DNA from: Pantoea coffeiphila
GTDB lineage: Bacteria; Pseudomonadota; Gammaproteobacteria; Enterobacterales; Enterobacteriaceae
Length of the DNA stretch: 64,000 bases
Reading direction: 5' to 3'
Assembly (NCBI RefSeq): GCF_016909495.1
Contig: NZ_JAFBFW010000003.1
Span: 682,001 to 746,000, forward strand
Positions 19,413-27,050 of the stretch are shown here, piece by piece; position 1 is the first letter of the stretch; every line of letters begins with the position of its first letter. A program made the position numbers and the translations under genes. The notes below the pieces were generated by a model. The model made no database searches and was not told the DNA's origin. It was given only the letters and a program-made list of their open reading frames with translations.

Positions 19413-19441
19413 CGCTGAACCGCTGAACCGCTGAACCGCTG
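19413..19441. repeat. 8-bp tandem repeat (CGCTGAAC)
   Basis: Three perfect copies of CGCTGAAC (19413-19420, 19421-19428, 19429-19436) and a partial fourth lie between the convergent acetyltransferase and galR genes. It is a possible short variable-number repeat. Confidence 0.7.
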
Positions 19442-19458
19442 TCGCAGTCGCTTTTGGT

Positions 19459-20460
19459 TCAGGCTGGCGTTCCCACTGAATGACGGCGCACCAGCGTCGG
19501 GCTGAACAGATGGGTCACTTCCGGCAGCGGCTGGCCGTGAGCCAGGGCCAGCGCCAGCATGGCAGCCTGCTGCGCCATGGTGATAATCGGATAGCGCACG
19601 GTCGTCAGGCGTGGGCGAACGTAGCGTGACACCAGCACGTCGTCGAAGCCGATCAGCGAAATCTCTTCCGGCACCCGCACGCCGTTATCGCTCAGCACCG
19701 CCAGCGCACCCGCCGCCATCGAATCGTTATAGCAGGCCACCGCGCTGAAGGTCTTTCCCTGGCCAAGCAGCTCGGTCATCGCCGTTTCACCGCCCACCTC
19801 ATCCGGCTCACCGAAAGCGACCAGCCGATCGTTGCAGGGCAGGCCGTGTTCTTTCAGTGCATCGTAGTAGCCCTGCAGGCGGTCGCTGGAGTCAGAAATT
19901 GAGTGGGTAGAACAGATAAAAGCAATATTCTTATGCCCTTGCTGGATCAGATGGCGGGTGGCCAGCCAGGAGCCGTAGCGGTCATCCAGCGCAATGCAGC
20001 GCTGTTCATAGCCCGGCAGCACGCGGTTCAGCAGTACCATTCCCGGGATCTGTTTCATCAGGCCGATCAGCTCTTCGTCCGGGACTTTTTTTGCATGCAC
20101 CACCAGCGCCGCACAGCGGTGGCGAATCAACTGTTCAATGGCCTGGCGCTCTTTTTGCTCATTATGGTAGCCGTTGCCGATCAACAGAAAATTACCGGTA
20201 TTCCATGCCACTTCATCGACAGATTTTACCATTGCGCCAAAGAAGGGATCGGAAACGTCCCCGACCACTAACCCAATGGTTTCCGTGGACTGCTGCGCCA
20301 GCGCGCGGGCGTTGGCATTCGGATGGTATTTCAGCGACTCCATCGCCTGCGTCACCGCCTGGCGCGAATTTTCACTGGCCTTAGGGGAGTTATTGATGAC
20401 GCGAGAAACGGTTGCTACCGACACCCCCGCGAGTCTGGCGACATCCTTTATGGTAGCCAT
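19459..20460 (-). CDS. galR: Galactose repressor GalR
   Basis: LacI-family repressor of 333 aa. HTH and hinge read MATIKDVARLAGVSVATVSRV ... ARALAQQ, and the ligand domain is close to E. coli GalR (DVSDPFFGAMVKSVDEVAW; IGFDDVLVSRYVRPRLTTVRYP). The ATG at 20460 gives the E. coli N-terminus and has AAAGG nine bases upstream; a TTG three codons earlier is unlikely. It represses galactose genes with galactose as inducer. A GalR-type operator lies 19 bp upstream of its start, suggesting autoregulation. Confidence 0.94.
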   Translation of the reverse strand: MATIKDVARLAGVSVATVSRVINNSPKASENSRQAVTQAMESLKYHPNANARALAQQSTETIGLVVGDVSDPFFGAMVKSVDEVAWNTGNFLLIGNGYHNEQKERQAIEQLIRHRCAALVVHAKKVPDEELIGLMKQIPGMVLLNRVLPGYEQRCIALDDRYGSWLATRHLIQQGHKNIAFICSTHSISDSSDRLQGYYDALKEHGLPCNDRLVAFGEPDEVGGETAMTELLGQGKTFSAVACYNDSMAAGALAVLSDNGVRVPEEISLIGFDDVLVSRYVRPRLTTVRYPIITMAQQAAMLALALAHGQPLPEVTHLFSPTLVRRHSVGTPA

Positions 20461-20478
20461 AGGGTCCAACCTTTCTGG

Positions 20479-20490
20479 GTAAGCGTTTAC
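20479..20490. promoter_or_regulatory. GalR-type operator upstream of galR
   Basis: GTAAGCGTTTAC fits the core GTAANCGNTTAC of the gal operator consensus exactly and lies directly in front of galR, so autoregulation is likely. Confidence 0.65.
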
Positions 20491-20689
20491 ATTGCAGTAG
20501 TGTTGCGGAAAGCCGCAGTGACTGCAAGCCTGGAGAATGCGCCGGATGTCGCAAAGCTGAGGATTTTCCTCTTTGAGTGCGCCTGATTGCAGGCCGTTCG
20601 TTCTGATAAAGTGAACACGGTTTCACTCCGTTACTGAGCGATGCTATTCTGAGTTTCCAGAAAAACTGACACCATGACCGGGTCCTCGC

Positions 20690-22963
20690 ATGACGTTAAA
20701 AAAACTCCCTCACCTTGCCCACTGGGGTGCCTTCAGTGCCGTTGTTGAAAATGGCAAACTGCTGCGCTGTGACCCCTTTTTCGCTGACCAGGACCCGTCA
20801 CCGATGCTCAATACCATTCCGGAACTGGTCTATTCGGATAAGCGTATCCGCCAGCCGATGGTGCGCCGCTCGTGGCTGAAGTCGCGTGAGAAGAGCGATC
20901 GTACTCTGCGCGGACGCGAGGATTTTGTCGCAGTGGATTGGGAAACCGCGCTCGATCTGGTTGCCGAGGAAAACCGTCGGGTGCGCGACCGCTACGGCGC
21001 CAGTGGGATCTTCGACGGTTCCTATGGCTGGTCATCGGCGGGCCGCGTTAACCATGCCCGCACGCTGGTGCGCCGCTTTTACAACCTTGGCGGCGGCGGC
21101 ATTGATCAGCAGGGCAACTATAGCTGGGGTGCCGCGCAATTCTTTTTACCTTATGTGATTGGCACCTATATGCCGCTGACCGGTCGCGTTACCGACTGGC
21201 CGGATGTGGTCAAACACTGTGAAGTTTTTATCGCCTTTGGCGGGCTGGCGCTGAAAAACGCACAGGTTGCCTCCGGCGGAGCGGGCGAGCACAGCCTGAA
21301 GCCCGCGCTAGAGCAGCTGGCGGCAAAGGGCACACCGGTCATCAACATCAGCCCGATGCGTGACGACTGCCCGGAGTTCGTCAATGCTGAATGGATTCCG
21401 ATCCGCCCGAACACCGACGTGGCGCTGATGCTGGCGTTAGGATTTGAAATCGAGCGCCTGGGTGCGGTAGATAATGCCTTCCTGCAGTCGCACTGCGTGG
21501 GTTATCCACAGCTCAAAAGTTATCTGCTGGGGCAAAGCGACGGCCAGCCGAAAACGCCGCAGTGGGCCAGCGAGATTACCGGTATCCCGGCCGCGCGCAT
21601 CGCGCTGCTGGCAAAGCAGCTAAGCGGCAAGCGCAGCTTTATTACCTGCTCTTACTCGGTTCAGCGCGCCCATCGCGGCGAACAGCCGTACTGGATGATG
21701 ATTGCCCTGTCGTCAATGCTGGGTCAGCCGGGCCTGCCGGGGGCCGGTTTCTCATTTGGTCACGGCTCCATGAACAGCGTCGGCAATCCGCGTATTGAAG
21801 GCCCGTCTCCCCTGATGTCTACCGGAGTTAACCCGATTGCGCACCGGGCGATACCGGTTGCCCGTATCAGCGATATGCTGCTTCAACCCGGCGAGGAATA
21901 TACCTTCCAGGGCGAAACGCACACCTATCCGGATATTCATCTGATCCACTGGGCGGGCGGCAATCCGTTCCACCATCATCAGCAGTTGAACCGCCTGGTC
22001 GAGGGCTGGCAGCGCCCGGATACGGTTATTGTGCAGGATATCGTCTGGACCCCTGCGGCGCAGATGGCGGATATCGTTCTGCCGGTAACCACCACCCTTG
22101 AGCGCAATGATATCGGCGGATCGTCCAAAGATCGCTTCGTGCTGGCGATGCATCAGGCGATTGCACCACAGCATCAGGCGCGCAACGACTTTGATATCTT
22201 TGCCGATCTGGCCGAGAGGCTGGGGTATCGCGACACCTTTACCGAAAACCGCAATGAAATGGAGTGGATCAAACATCTCTACCAGCGCTGCGCGGTGGCC
22301 CACAATCACAAGGGCATCGACTTCCCGGAGTTCGAAACATTCTGGGAGGAAGGGCACGTGGAGATCCCGCTGCCGAAGGAAGACTGGGTATTTATGGCTG
22401 ATTTCCGCGCTAATCCGGTGGCCAATCCGATTAAAACCGCCAGCGGTAAAATCGAACTCTTTTCGGAAACGATTGAGGGCTATCAGCTTGCTGACTTTGG
22501 TCCGCATCCCGAATGGCGCGAGCCAGCCGAGTGGCTGGGATCGGAAGTTAAACAACGTTTCCCGCTGCATATGATTTCCATTCAACCCGGCGACCGTCTG
22601 CACAGTCAGCTGGATGCGACGCCAACGGTGCAGGCCAACAAAACGGCCGGGCGCGAAACGCTGTGGATGCATCCGCAGGATGCGGCGGAACGCGGTATCA
22701 GCGACGGTAACGTGATTGAAGTCAGCAACGATCGCGGCCGCATTCAGGCCGGCGTGCGCCTGACGGAAGGCGTCAGTCAGAACGTGGTGCTGATTTCCAC
22801 CGGCGCCTGGTTCGATCCCGGGTTTGGCAAAGCCTGGCGGGACTACGATCGTGCCGGAAACCCTAACGTACTGACGCTGGATATTGGTACTTCGTCTTTA
22901 ACTCAGGGACCGAACGCCATGAGTTGCCTGGTGGAGATTCGCAAACTGGCTGAAGTGGCCTGA
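20690..22963 (+). CDS. Molybdopterin oxidoreductase, BisC/TorA-like
   Basis: Mo-bisMGD enzyme of the DMSO reductase family, 757 aa. It opens LPHLAHWGAFSAVV, like E. coli BisC, without an N-terminal cysteine cluster and without a Tat signal, so it should be cytoplasmic and free of the Fe-S centre. The Mo-ligand serine is expected in GSYGWSSAGRV (about residue 110). Other family blocks are WAGGNPFHHHQQLNRL, DIVLPVTTTLERNDIGGSS and HRLHSQLD. The substrate may be biotin sulfoxide or a related S- or N-oxide. It is divergent from galR; E. coli has nothing like this here. Confidence 0.82.
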   Translation: MTLKKLPHLAHWGAFSAVVENGKLLRCDPFFADQDPSPMLNTIPELVYSDKRIRQPMVRRSWLKSREKSDRTLRGREDFVAVDWETALDLVAEENRRVRDRYGASGIFDGSYGWSSAGRVNHARTLVRRFYNLGGGGIDQQGNYSWGAAQFFLPYVIGTYMPLTGRVTDWPDVVKHCEVFIAFGGLALKNAQVASGGAGEHSLKPALEQLAAKGTPVINISPMRDDCPEFVNAEWIPIRPNTDVALMLALGFEIERLGAVDNAFLQSHCVGYPQLKSYLLGQSDGQPKTPQWASEITGIPAARIALLAKQLSGKRSFITCSYSVQRAHRGEQPYWMMIALSSMLGQPGLPGAGFSFGHGSMNSVGNPRIEGPSPLMSTGVNPIAHRAIPVARISDMLLQPGEEYTFQGETHTYPDIHLIHWAGGNPFHHHQQLNRLVEGWQRPDTVIVQDIVWTPAAQMADIVLPVTTTLERNDIGGSSKDRFVLAMHQAIAPQHQARNDFDIFADLAERLGYRDTFTENRNEMEWIKHLYQRCAVAHNHKGIDFPEFETFWEEGHVEIPLPKEDWVFMADFRANPVANPIKTASGKIELFSETIEGYQLADFGPHPEWREPAEWLGSEVKQRFPLHMISIQPGDRLHSQLDATPTVQANKTAGRETLWMHPQDAAERGISDGNVIEVSNDRGRIQAGVRLTEGVSQNVVLISTGAWFDPGFGKAWRDYDRAGNPNVLTLDIGTSSLTQGPNAMSCLVEIRKLAEVA

Positions 22964-23026
22964 CGGGATGAAGGGGGTTAGCCTGAATGTTGGCGATTCA
23001 TTGCTAAAACCCCTACAAATCACATA

Positions 23027-23101
23027 GCTGGTTACATTTTGCGGGTAACTGTTGCGATTCCTGAGTAGCGAGCCGATGCGGCGGATTGATACAGTTCAGA
23101 T
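23027..23101 (+). promoter_or_regulatory. Predicted promoter of the first Omr sRNA
   Basis: TACAGT at 23090-23095 sits 6 bases before the presumed +1 at 23102. About 70 bases upstream is GGTTACATTTTG, which has a counterpart (GGTTGCATTTAG) at the same distance before the second RNA. In E. coli both RNAs are activated by OmpR, so these may be OmpR boxes. Inferred, not shown. Confidence 0.5.
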
Positions 23102-23182
23102 CCCAGAGGTATTGATGGGTGAACATCAAAAAGTATTTATCGCTTTGTTTCACCGACCTGCGCAGATGCGCAGGTTTTTTTT
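23102..23182 (+). ncRNA. omrB: OmrA/OmrB-type small RNA (copy 1)
   Basis: The 5' end reads CCCAGAGGTATTGATGGGTG, matching the seed-bearing start of E. coli OmrA/OmrB as I remember it, and the 3' end is the hairpin CCTGCGC-AGAT-GCGCAGG with a run of eight T. Length about 81 nt, the size of OmrB. In the family these RNAs base-pair near ribosome sites of outer-membrane protein and curli/flagellar mRNAs under OmpR control. Their place between galR and aas is the same as in E. coli. Whether this copy is A or B is a guess from length and the terminal hairpin. Confidence 0.85.
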
Positions 23183-23360
23183 GCCTGTAATCTAAGGGTT
23201 TTCTTACAGGTTACTGATTTTATTCATCTTTTTTTCTGAACTTTCTGCATGACTTCTCCTCTCGCTCAATCACGATCTGAAACACTGTTTGCCTGTTAAC
23301 TCCGAATCATTTTTTGTATAAACGCCAGAGAGTTATCACGCACCCTGTTCTGGAAAAAAC

Positions 23361-25076
23361 ATGCCTCCCTTGAAAAGATCGCTGACCAAATCTCAGCCAG
23401 CCCCGACGTTAAATCCCGTTCGATTCCGCCTTGTCTGTGTGGGCGTGCTGGCATGCCTGGGTGTTTTGCTCGCGCGGGTGGCTGATTTACAGTTGATTAA
23501 CCATCCTATGCTGGAAAAAGAGGCGGATGAACGCTCGCTGAGAACCGTTACCTTACCGACCAACCGTGGGACCCTGCTCGACAGGAACGGTGAAGCGCTG
23601 GCGCTCAGCGTGCCCTCGCGCGATGTGATTGCCGATCCGCAACGAGTTTTAGAAGCGCATCCGGACTTTACCAGCGCCAAGTGGGCCTATCTGGCTAATG
23701 CGCTGGAGCTCAGGCCGGAGGAGATCGCGGCACAAATTAATGCTAATCCCAATCGTCGCTTCCTTTATCTGGGCAGAAAAATCGAGCTGGGTATCGCGAA
23801 AGATATCTCCAAACTTCATCTTACCGGTATTACCACTGTTTATGACGACAGCCGTTTTTATCCTATGAGTGAGGCCACCGCGCCGCTTATTGGTATCGTT
23901 GGTGCAGACAGCAGCGGGCTGACCGGGCTGGAGAAAGGATTCGATAAAGTCCTGCAGGGGACGCCCGGCGTGGAGAAATATCGCCAGGACGCCAACGGCA
24001 ATATTGTGGCAATGATTAACTACGAGCCGCCTCAGCAGCCGCCGACGGTGCAGCTGAGTATTGATAAGTTCGACCAGTACACCCTTTACAGCAAGCTGCG
24101 CGATGGCGTACTGCTGAATAAGGCGGACTCCGGTGCGGCGGTGTTGATCAAAATCGATACCGGCGAGATCCTCGGTATGGCCTCTTATCCCTCATTTAAC
24201 CCGAACAATTTTGCCAAAGTATCGCCCGCGCAGATGCGTAACACGGCGATTAATGACAGCTACGAGCCGGGCTCAACGGTTAAACCGCTGGTGGTAATGG
24301 AAGGGCTGATCCGCAAGCTGGTTCGCCCGGACTCAGTGCTGGATACCACCCCTTACCGGGTTAACGGCCATCTGATCCGCGATGTTGGCCACTGGTCACG
24401 ATTAACGATGACCGGCATCCTGCAGAAATCGAGTGATATCGGCGTGTCGCATATCGCACTGGCGATGCCTGCAGAGGTGCTGGTGAATACCTATCAGTCG
24501 TTTGGCCTGGGTAAACCGACCGGCCTTGGGCTGACCGGCGAAAGCGTCGGCTACTTCCCCCTGCACCGTCAGCGCTGGGCGGACATTGAACGTGCAACGT
24601 TCTCATTCGGCTATGGTTTACGTGTAACGCCGCTGCAAATTGCGCGCGAGTACGCCACCCTGGGTTCATTCGGCGTTTATCGCCCGCTGTCGATCACCAA
24701 GGTGACACCGCCGGTGTTAGGTACGCGGGTTGCCGATCAGGATACGGTCAAAACCGTGGTGCATATGATGGAGAGTGATGCGCTCCCTGGCGGCAGTGGG
24801 GTGCGCGCGGCGGTGCCGGGCTATCGGCTGGCAATTAAAACCGGTACGGCGGAAAAAATGGGTGACAGCGGCAAATATGACGGCGGCTATATCAACTATA
24901 CCGCCGGCGTGGCCCCTGCCAGCAATCCTCAGGTGGCACTGGTGATTATGATTAACCACCCGACCGCCGGGGATCACTTTGGTGGCTCGGTGGCGGCACC
25001 GGTATTTGGCAATATTATTGGTCCGGTGCTGAAGCATATGAATATCGCGCCGGATGCACTTTATAACCCGGGTTAG
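23361..25076 (+). CDS. Penicillin-binding protein 3 (FtsI) paralogue
   Basis: Inner-membrane peptidoglycan transpeptidase of 571 aa, colinear with E. coli FtsI (588). One membrane anchor at about 21-43, a dimerisation/pedestal domain, then the transpeptidase domain: SxxK as S305-T-V-K308 (EPGSTVKPL), K493-T-G in AIKTGTAEK, and at the SxN position S357-S-D359 where FtsI has SSN. The main ftsI would be in the dcw cluster, so this is a second copy like the acid-induced PBP3 of Salmonella. It stands alone between two Omr RNAs. Its role as an alternative division transpeptidase is inferred. Confidence 0.85.
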   Translation: MPPLKRSLTKSQPAPTLNPVRFRLVCVGVLACLGVLLARVADLQLINHPMLEKEADERSLRTVTLPTNRGTLLDRNGEALALSVPSRDVIADPQRVLEAHPDFTSAKWAYLANALELRPEEIAAQINANPNRRFLYLGRKIELGIAKDISKLHLTGITTVYDDSRFYPMSEATAPLIGIVGADSSGLTGLEKGFDKVLQGTPGVEKYRQDANGNIVAMINYEPPQQPPTVQLSIDKFDQYTLYSKLRDGVLLNKADSGAAVLIKIDTGEILGMASYPSFNPNNFAKVSPAQMRNTAINDSYEPGSTVKPLVVMEGLIRKLVRPDSVLDTTPYRVNGHLIRDVGHWSRLTMTGILQKSSDIGVSHIALAMPAEVLVNTYQSFGLGKPTGLGLTGESVGYFPLHRQRWADIERATFSFGYGLRVTPLQIAREYATLGSFGVYRPLSITKVTPPVLGTRVADQDTVKTVVHMMESDALPGGSGVRAAVPGYRLAIKTGTAEKMGDSGKYDGGYINYTAGVAPASNPQVALVIMINHPTAGDHFGGSVAAPVFGNIIGPVLKHMNIAPDALYNPG

Positions 25077-25124
25077 GAAAAACCTCAGGATGTTCAATAT
25101 GTAAAGAAATGAGCGGCCGGTCAT

Positions 25125-25199
25125 GACTGGTTGCATTTAGCGCCATTCATTTGCTTTTGTTTGCTGGTTTCAGGATCGGCTTCTGGTGACAATAGCAGT
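25125..25199 (+). promoter_or_regulatory. Predicted promoter of the second Omr sRNA
   Basis: GACAAT at 25187-25192 is a possible -10 box 7 bases before the presumed +1 at 25200. GGTTGCATTTAG at 25129-25140 corresponds to the motif at the same place in front of the first RNA. OmpR regulation is inferred from the E. coli family. Confidence 0.45.
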
Positions 25200-25294
25200 C
25201 CCAGAGGTATTGATTGGTGTGAATACAGTCTGCTCCCGGCGGACTGCACCCTGTTCAGTTGCACCAACCCACGCGGATGCGTGGGTTTTTTTTT
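25200..25294 (+). ncRNA. omrA: OmrA/OmrB-type small RNA (copy 2)
   Basis: The RNA starts CCCAGAGGTATTGATTGGTG, the OmrA-like start, and ends in the hairpin CCCACGC-GGAT-GCGTGGG followed by nine T. The middle differs from the first copy. Length about 95 nt, near the E. coli OmrA size of 88. Conserved 5' seed and terminator with a variable middle are exactly what distinguishes OmrA from OmrB. Assignment of A versus B is by resemblance and may be swapped. Confidence 0.85.
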
Positions 25295-25515
25295 GTCTGT
25301 ATCTTCAAAATCTTACTCTTTGTTTCAATCCAGAAGAACGCTCACAACTTTCAATATTCTGTTTACATCTTTCACCTGAATCCACCAAAGAAATAATTGC
25401 ATTGAGGCTAAGCTGCCCCCAGCACCGTCAGCATCGCATTCTGTTAACGGTGTCAGCCCCTTGATGGTGTTGGTAGCGCGACAAGGGGCGTTCTTATTCC
25501 CAGGAGCTGATTACT

Positions 25516-25704
25516 ATGCCGAAACTTAAAGACAGGACGCCTAAAGTCGGTGGACGTTCAGCAGCCTTTCAGCTGCGAATACATCCTGAGCTTCATGCTC
25601 AGATTAAGTCGTTGACGGATGATGACAACATTACCCTTGCATGTTGGCTCAAGGAACTGGCCCGGCGAGAGCTGCGTCGCCGGGGAATTGAGCCCAGAGG
25701 CTGA
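25516..25704 (+). CDS. Small ribbon-helix-helix-like protein
   Basis: A 62-residue basic protein, with CAGGAG ten bases before the ATG. The stretch AFQLRIHPELHAQIKSLTDD followed by a helix rich in Arg (LKELARRELRRRG) looks like a CopG/Arc-type ribbon-helix-helix DNA-binding protein, with a first beta strand FQLRIH. I do not recognise a named family. It is single, with no toxin partner seen. It precedes the efflux operon by 212 bp on the same strand, so it could regulate it; that is only a suggestion. A 10-bp hairpin follows. Confidence 0.55.
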   Translation: MPKLKDRTPKVGGRSAAFQLRIHPELHAQIKSLTDDDNITLACWLKELARRELRRRGIEPRG

Positions 25705-25710
25705 TCAGAT

Positions 25711-25741
25711 ACAGCCTGCTAATTGTCAGCCAGCAGGCTGT
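25711..25741 (+). terminator. Hairpin behind the small RHH-like gene
   Basis: ACAGCCTGCT and AGCAGGCTGT form a 10-bp perfect stem with an 11-base loop, 6 bases after the stop codon. No T-tract follows, so termination is uncertain. Confidence 0.5.
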
Positions 25742-25916
25742 AACCAACGTACTGGTGACCCAGCGCTAAAGGGGCCATTCAACGCATTAAGCAAACACAT
25801 TTGACGTAAGCCCAGCCGTGTTAAGGCTTAGCTTAGCTCCCCGGTATGTTATTAACTCACCTTGAGAATAGTCACTCTCGTTATTAAATTTAAAGGTTAT
25901 GGTAAGAGATTAAATT

Positions 25917-27041
25917 ATGAGATCAACGATCCTTCCCCTATGTCTGGTTTTTATGCTTGCAGGCTGCGATCAGGGAACCAAAGACACCACGGTAAAACCG
26001 ATCAATGTTGGTGTTACAACACTCAAAAGTCAGCCGGTAACGCTATTTACACAACTTCCTGGCAGGACGACAGCGGTCAGGACGGCCGAAGTGCGGCCGC
26101 AGGTTAGCGGTATTATTCTCAAACGTCTGTTTGTTGAGGGAAGTGACGTTAAGGCCGGGCAACCCTTATATCTGATCGATCCCGCCAGTTACCAGGCGAC
26201 CTACGACAAGGCGCTGGCAACACTGGAAAATGCCCGCCAGTTGGCGACGCGCTACAAACCGCTGATGGAAGCCAGAGCCGTCAGTAAACAAAGCTATGAC
26301 GATGCCGTTGCCGCGGAAAAGCAGGCTAAGGCAGAGTTAGAAATTGCTCAGGTTAATCTCAACTATACCAACGTTCGTTCGCCGATCACCGGCCGAATTG
26401 GACGCTCGTTATATACCGAGGGCGCATTGGTGACCAATGGCCAAAGCAATTACCTCACTACTATCCAGCAGCTAGACCCGATCTACGTAGACGTCAGTGA
26501 ATCGTCGTTGCAGTTACTGCGTCAGCGGCGCGCGCTGGCTGAAGGCCGATTACAGGCCGTAGGGGACAATGCCGCAGCCGTTAAGCTGACGCTGGAAGAT
26601 GGTTCGGACTACGTCCATATGGGCAAGTTGGAGTTCTCGGAAGTGACTGTCGATGAAACTACCGGCAGCATTACGATGCGTGCATTTTTCCCGAATCCCA
26701 ATCGTGATCTGCTGCCGGGTATGTTTGTACACGCGGTTCTGCCTCAGGGTGTTGCTCATCAGGGAATACTGGCGCCGCAGCAGTCCATTATGCACGACCC
26801 TAAAGGCCGTCCTTATGTCTACAAAATTGGGGCAGATAATAAAGTGGTTGAGCAGGCTATTAAAACCGGCGAGATGATTAACGGCCAGTGGTTGGTCACT
26901 GAAGGGCTTAAGTCGGGCGATCGGGTTGTTGTTGATGGATTACAGCTGGTCCGTAATGGCAGCCTGGTTTCGCCCAGTGAGCATCAGCCTAAAGTCTTTA
27001 AGCGGGCTAACTTAACCACTGCCGATCCCTCAGCGCAGTAA
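25917..27041 (+). CDS. RND efflux periplasmic adaptor (AcrA/MexA-like lipoprotein)
   Basis: Membrane fusion protein of 374 aa linking the inner-membrane pump to the outer-membrane channel. Lipobox MLAGC (C17). Barrel-sandwich and alpha-hairpin blocks are seen (VRPQVSGIILKRLFVEGSDVKAGQPLY; NYTNVRSPITGRIGRSLYTEGALV), as in AcrA. It is the first gene of a three-gene operon and lies 9 bp before the pump gene. It is visibly less GC-rich than the housekeeping genes nearby. Substrates are unknown; there is no local TetR regulator. Confidence 0.9.
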   Translation: MRSTILPLCLVFMLAGCDQGTKDTTVKPINVGVTTLKSQPVTLFTQLPGRTTAVRTAEVRPQVSGIILKRLFVEGSDVKAGQPLYLIDPASYQATYDKALATLENARQLATRYKPLMEARAVSKQSYDDAVAAEKQAKAELEIAQVNLNYTNVRSPITGRIGRSLYTEGALVTNGQSNYLTTIQQLDPIYVDVSESSLQLLRQRRALAEGRLQAVGDNAAAVKLTLEDGSDYVHMGKLEFSEVTVDETTGSITMRAFFPNPNRDLLPGMFVHAVLPQGVAHQGILAPQQSIMHDPKGRPYVYKIGADNKVVEQAIKTGEMINGQWLVTEGLKSGDRVVVDGLQLVRNGSLVSPSEHQPKVFKRANLTTADPSAQ

Positions 27042-27050
27042 GGAAAACGG

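Larger units (their letters stand above)
22964..23360. other. Intergenic region carrying the first OmrA/OmrB-type RNA
   Basis: Between the molybdoenzyme and the PBP3 paralogue. It holds an sRNA promoter and the sRNA (listed separately); 23183-23360 is AT-rich leader of the next gene with no further gene seen. Confidence 0.6.
25077..25515. other. Intergenic region with the second Omr RNA and a structured leader
   Basis: Holds the second sRNA (listed separately). From about 25424 two potential stems precede the next small gene: ACCGT (25424-25428) with ACGGT (25447-25451), and GCCCCTTG (25456-25463) with CAAGGGGC (25482-25489). No other gene is seen. Confidence 0.5.

Noticed and set aside
25131-25464. 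Two overlapping plus-strand frames in the second Omr region
   Set aside because: They run through the sRNA and its terminator, with no ribosome site or family match.
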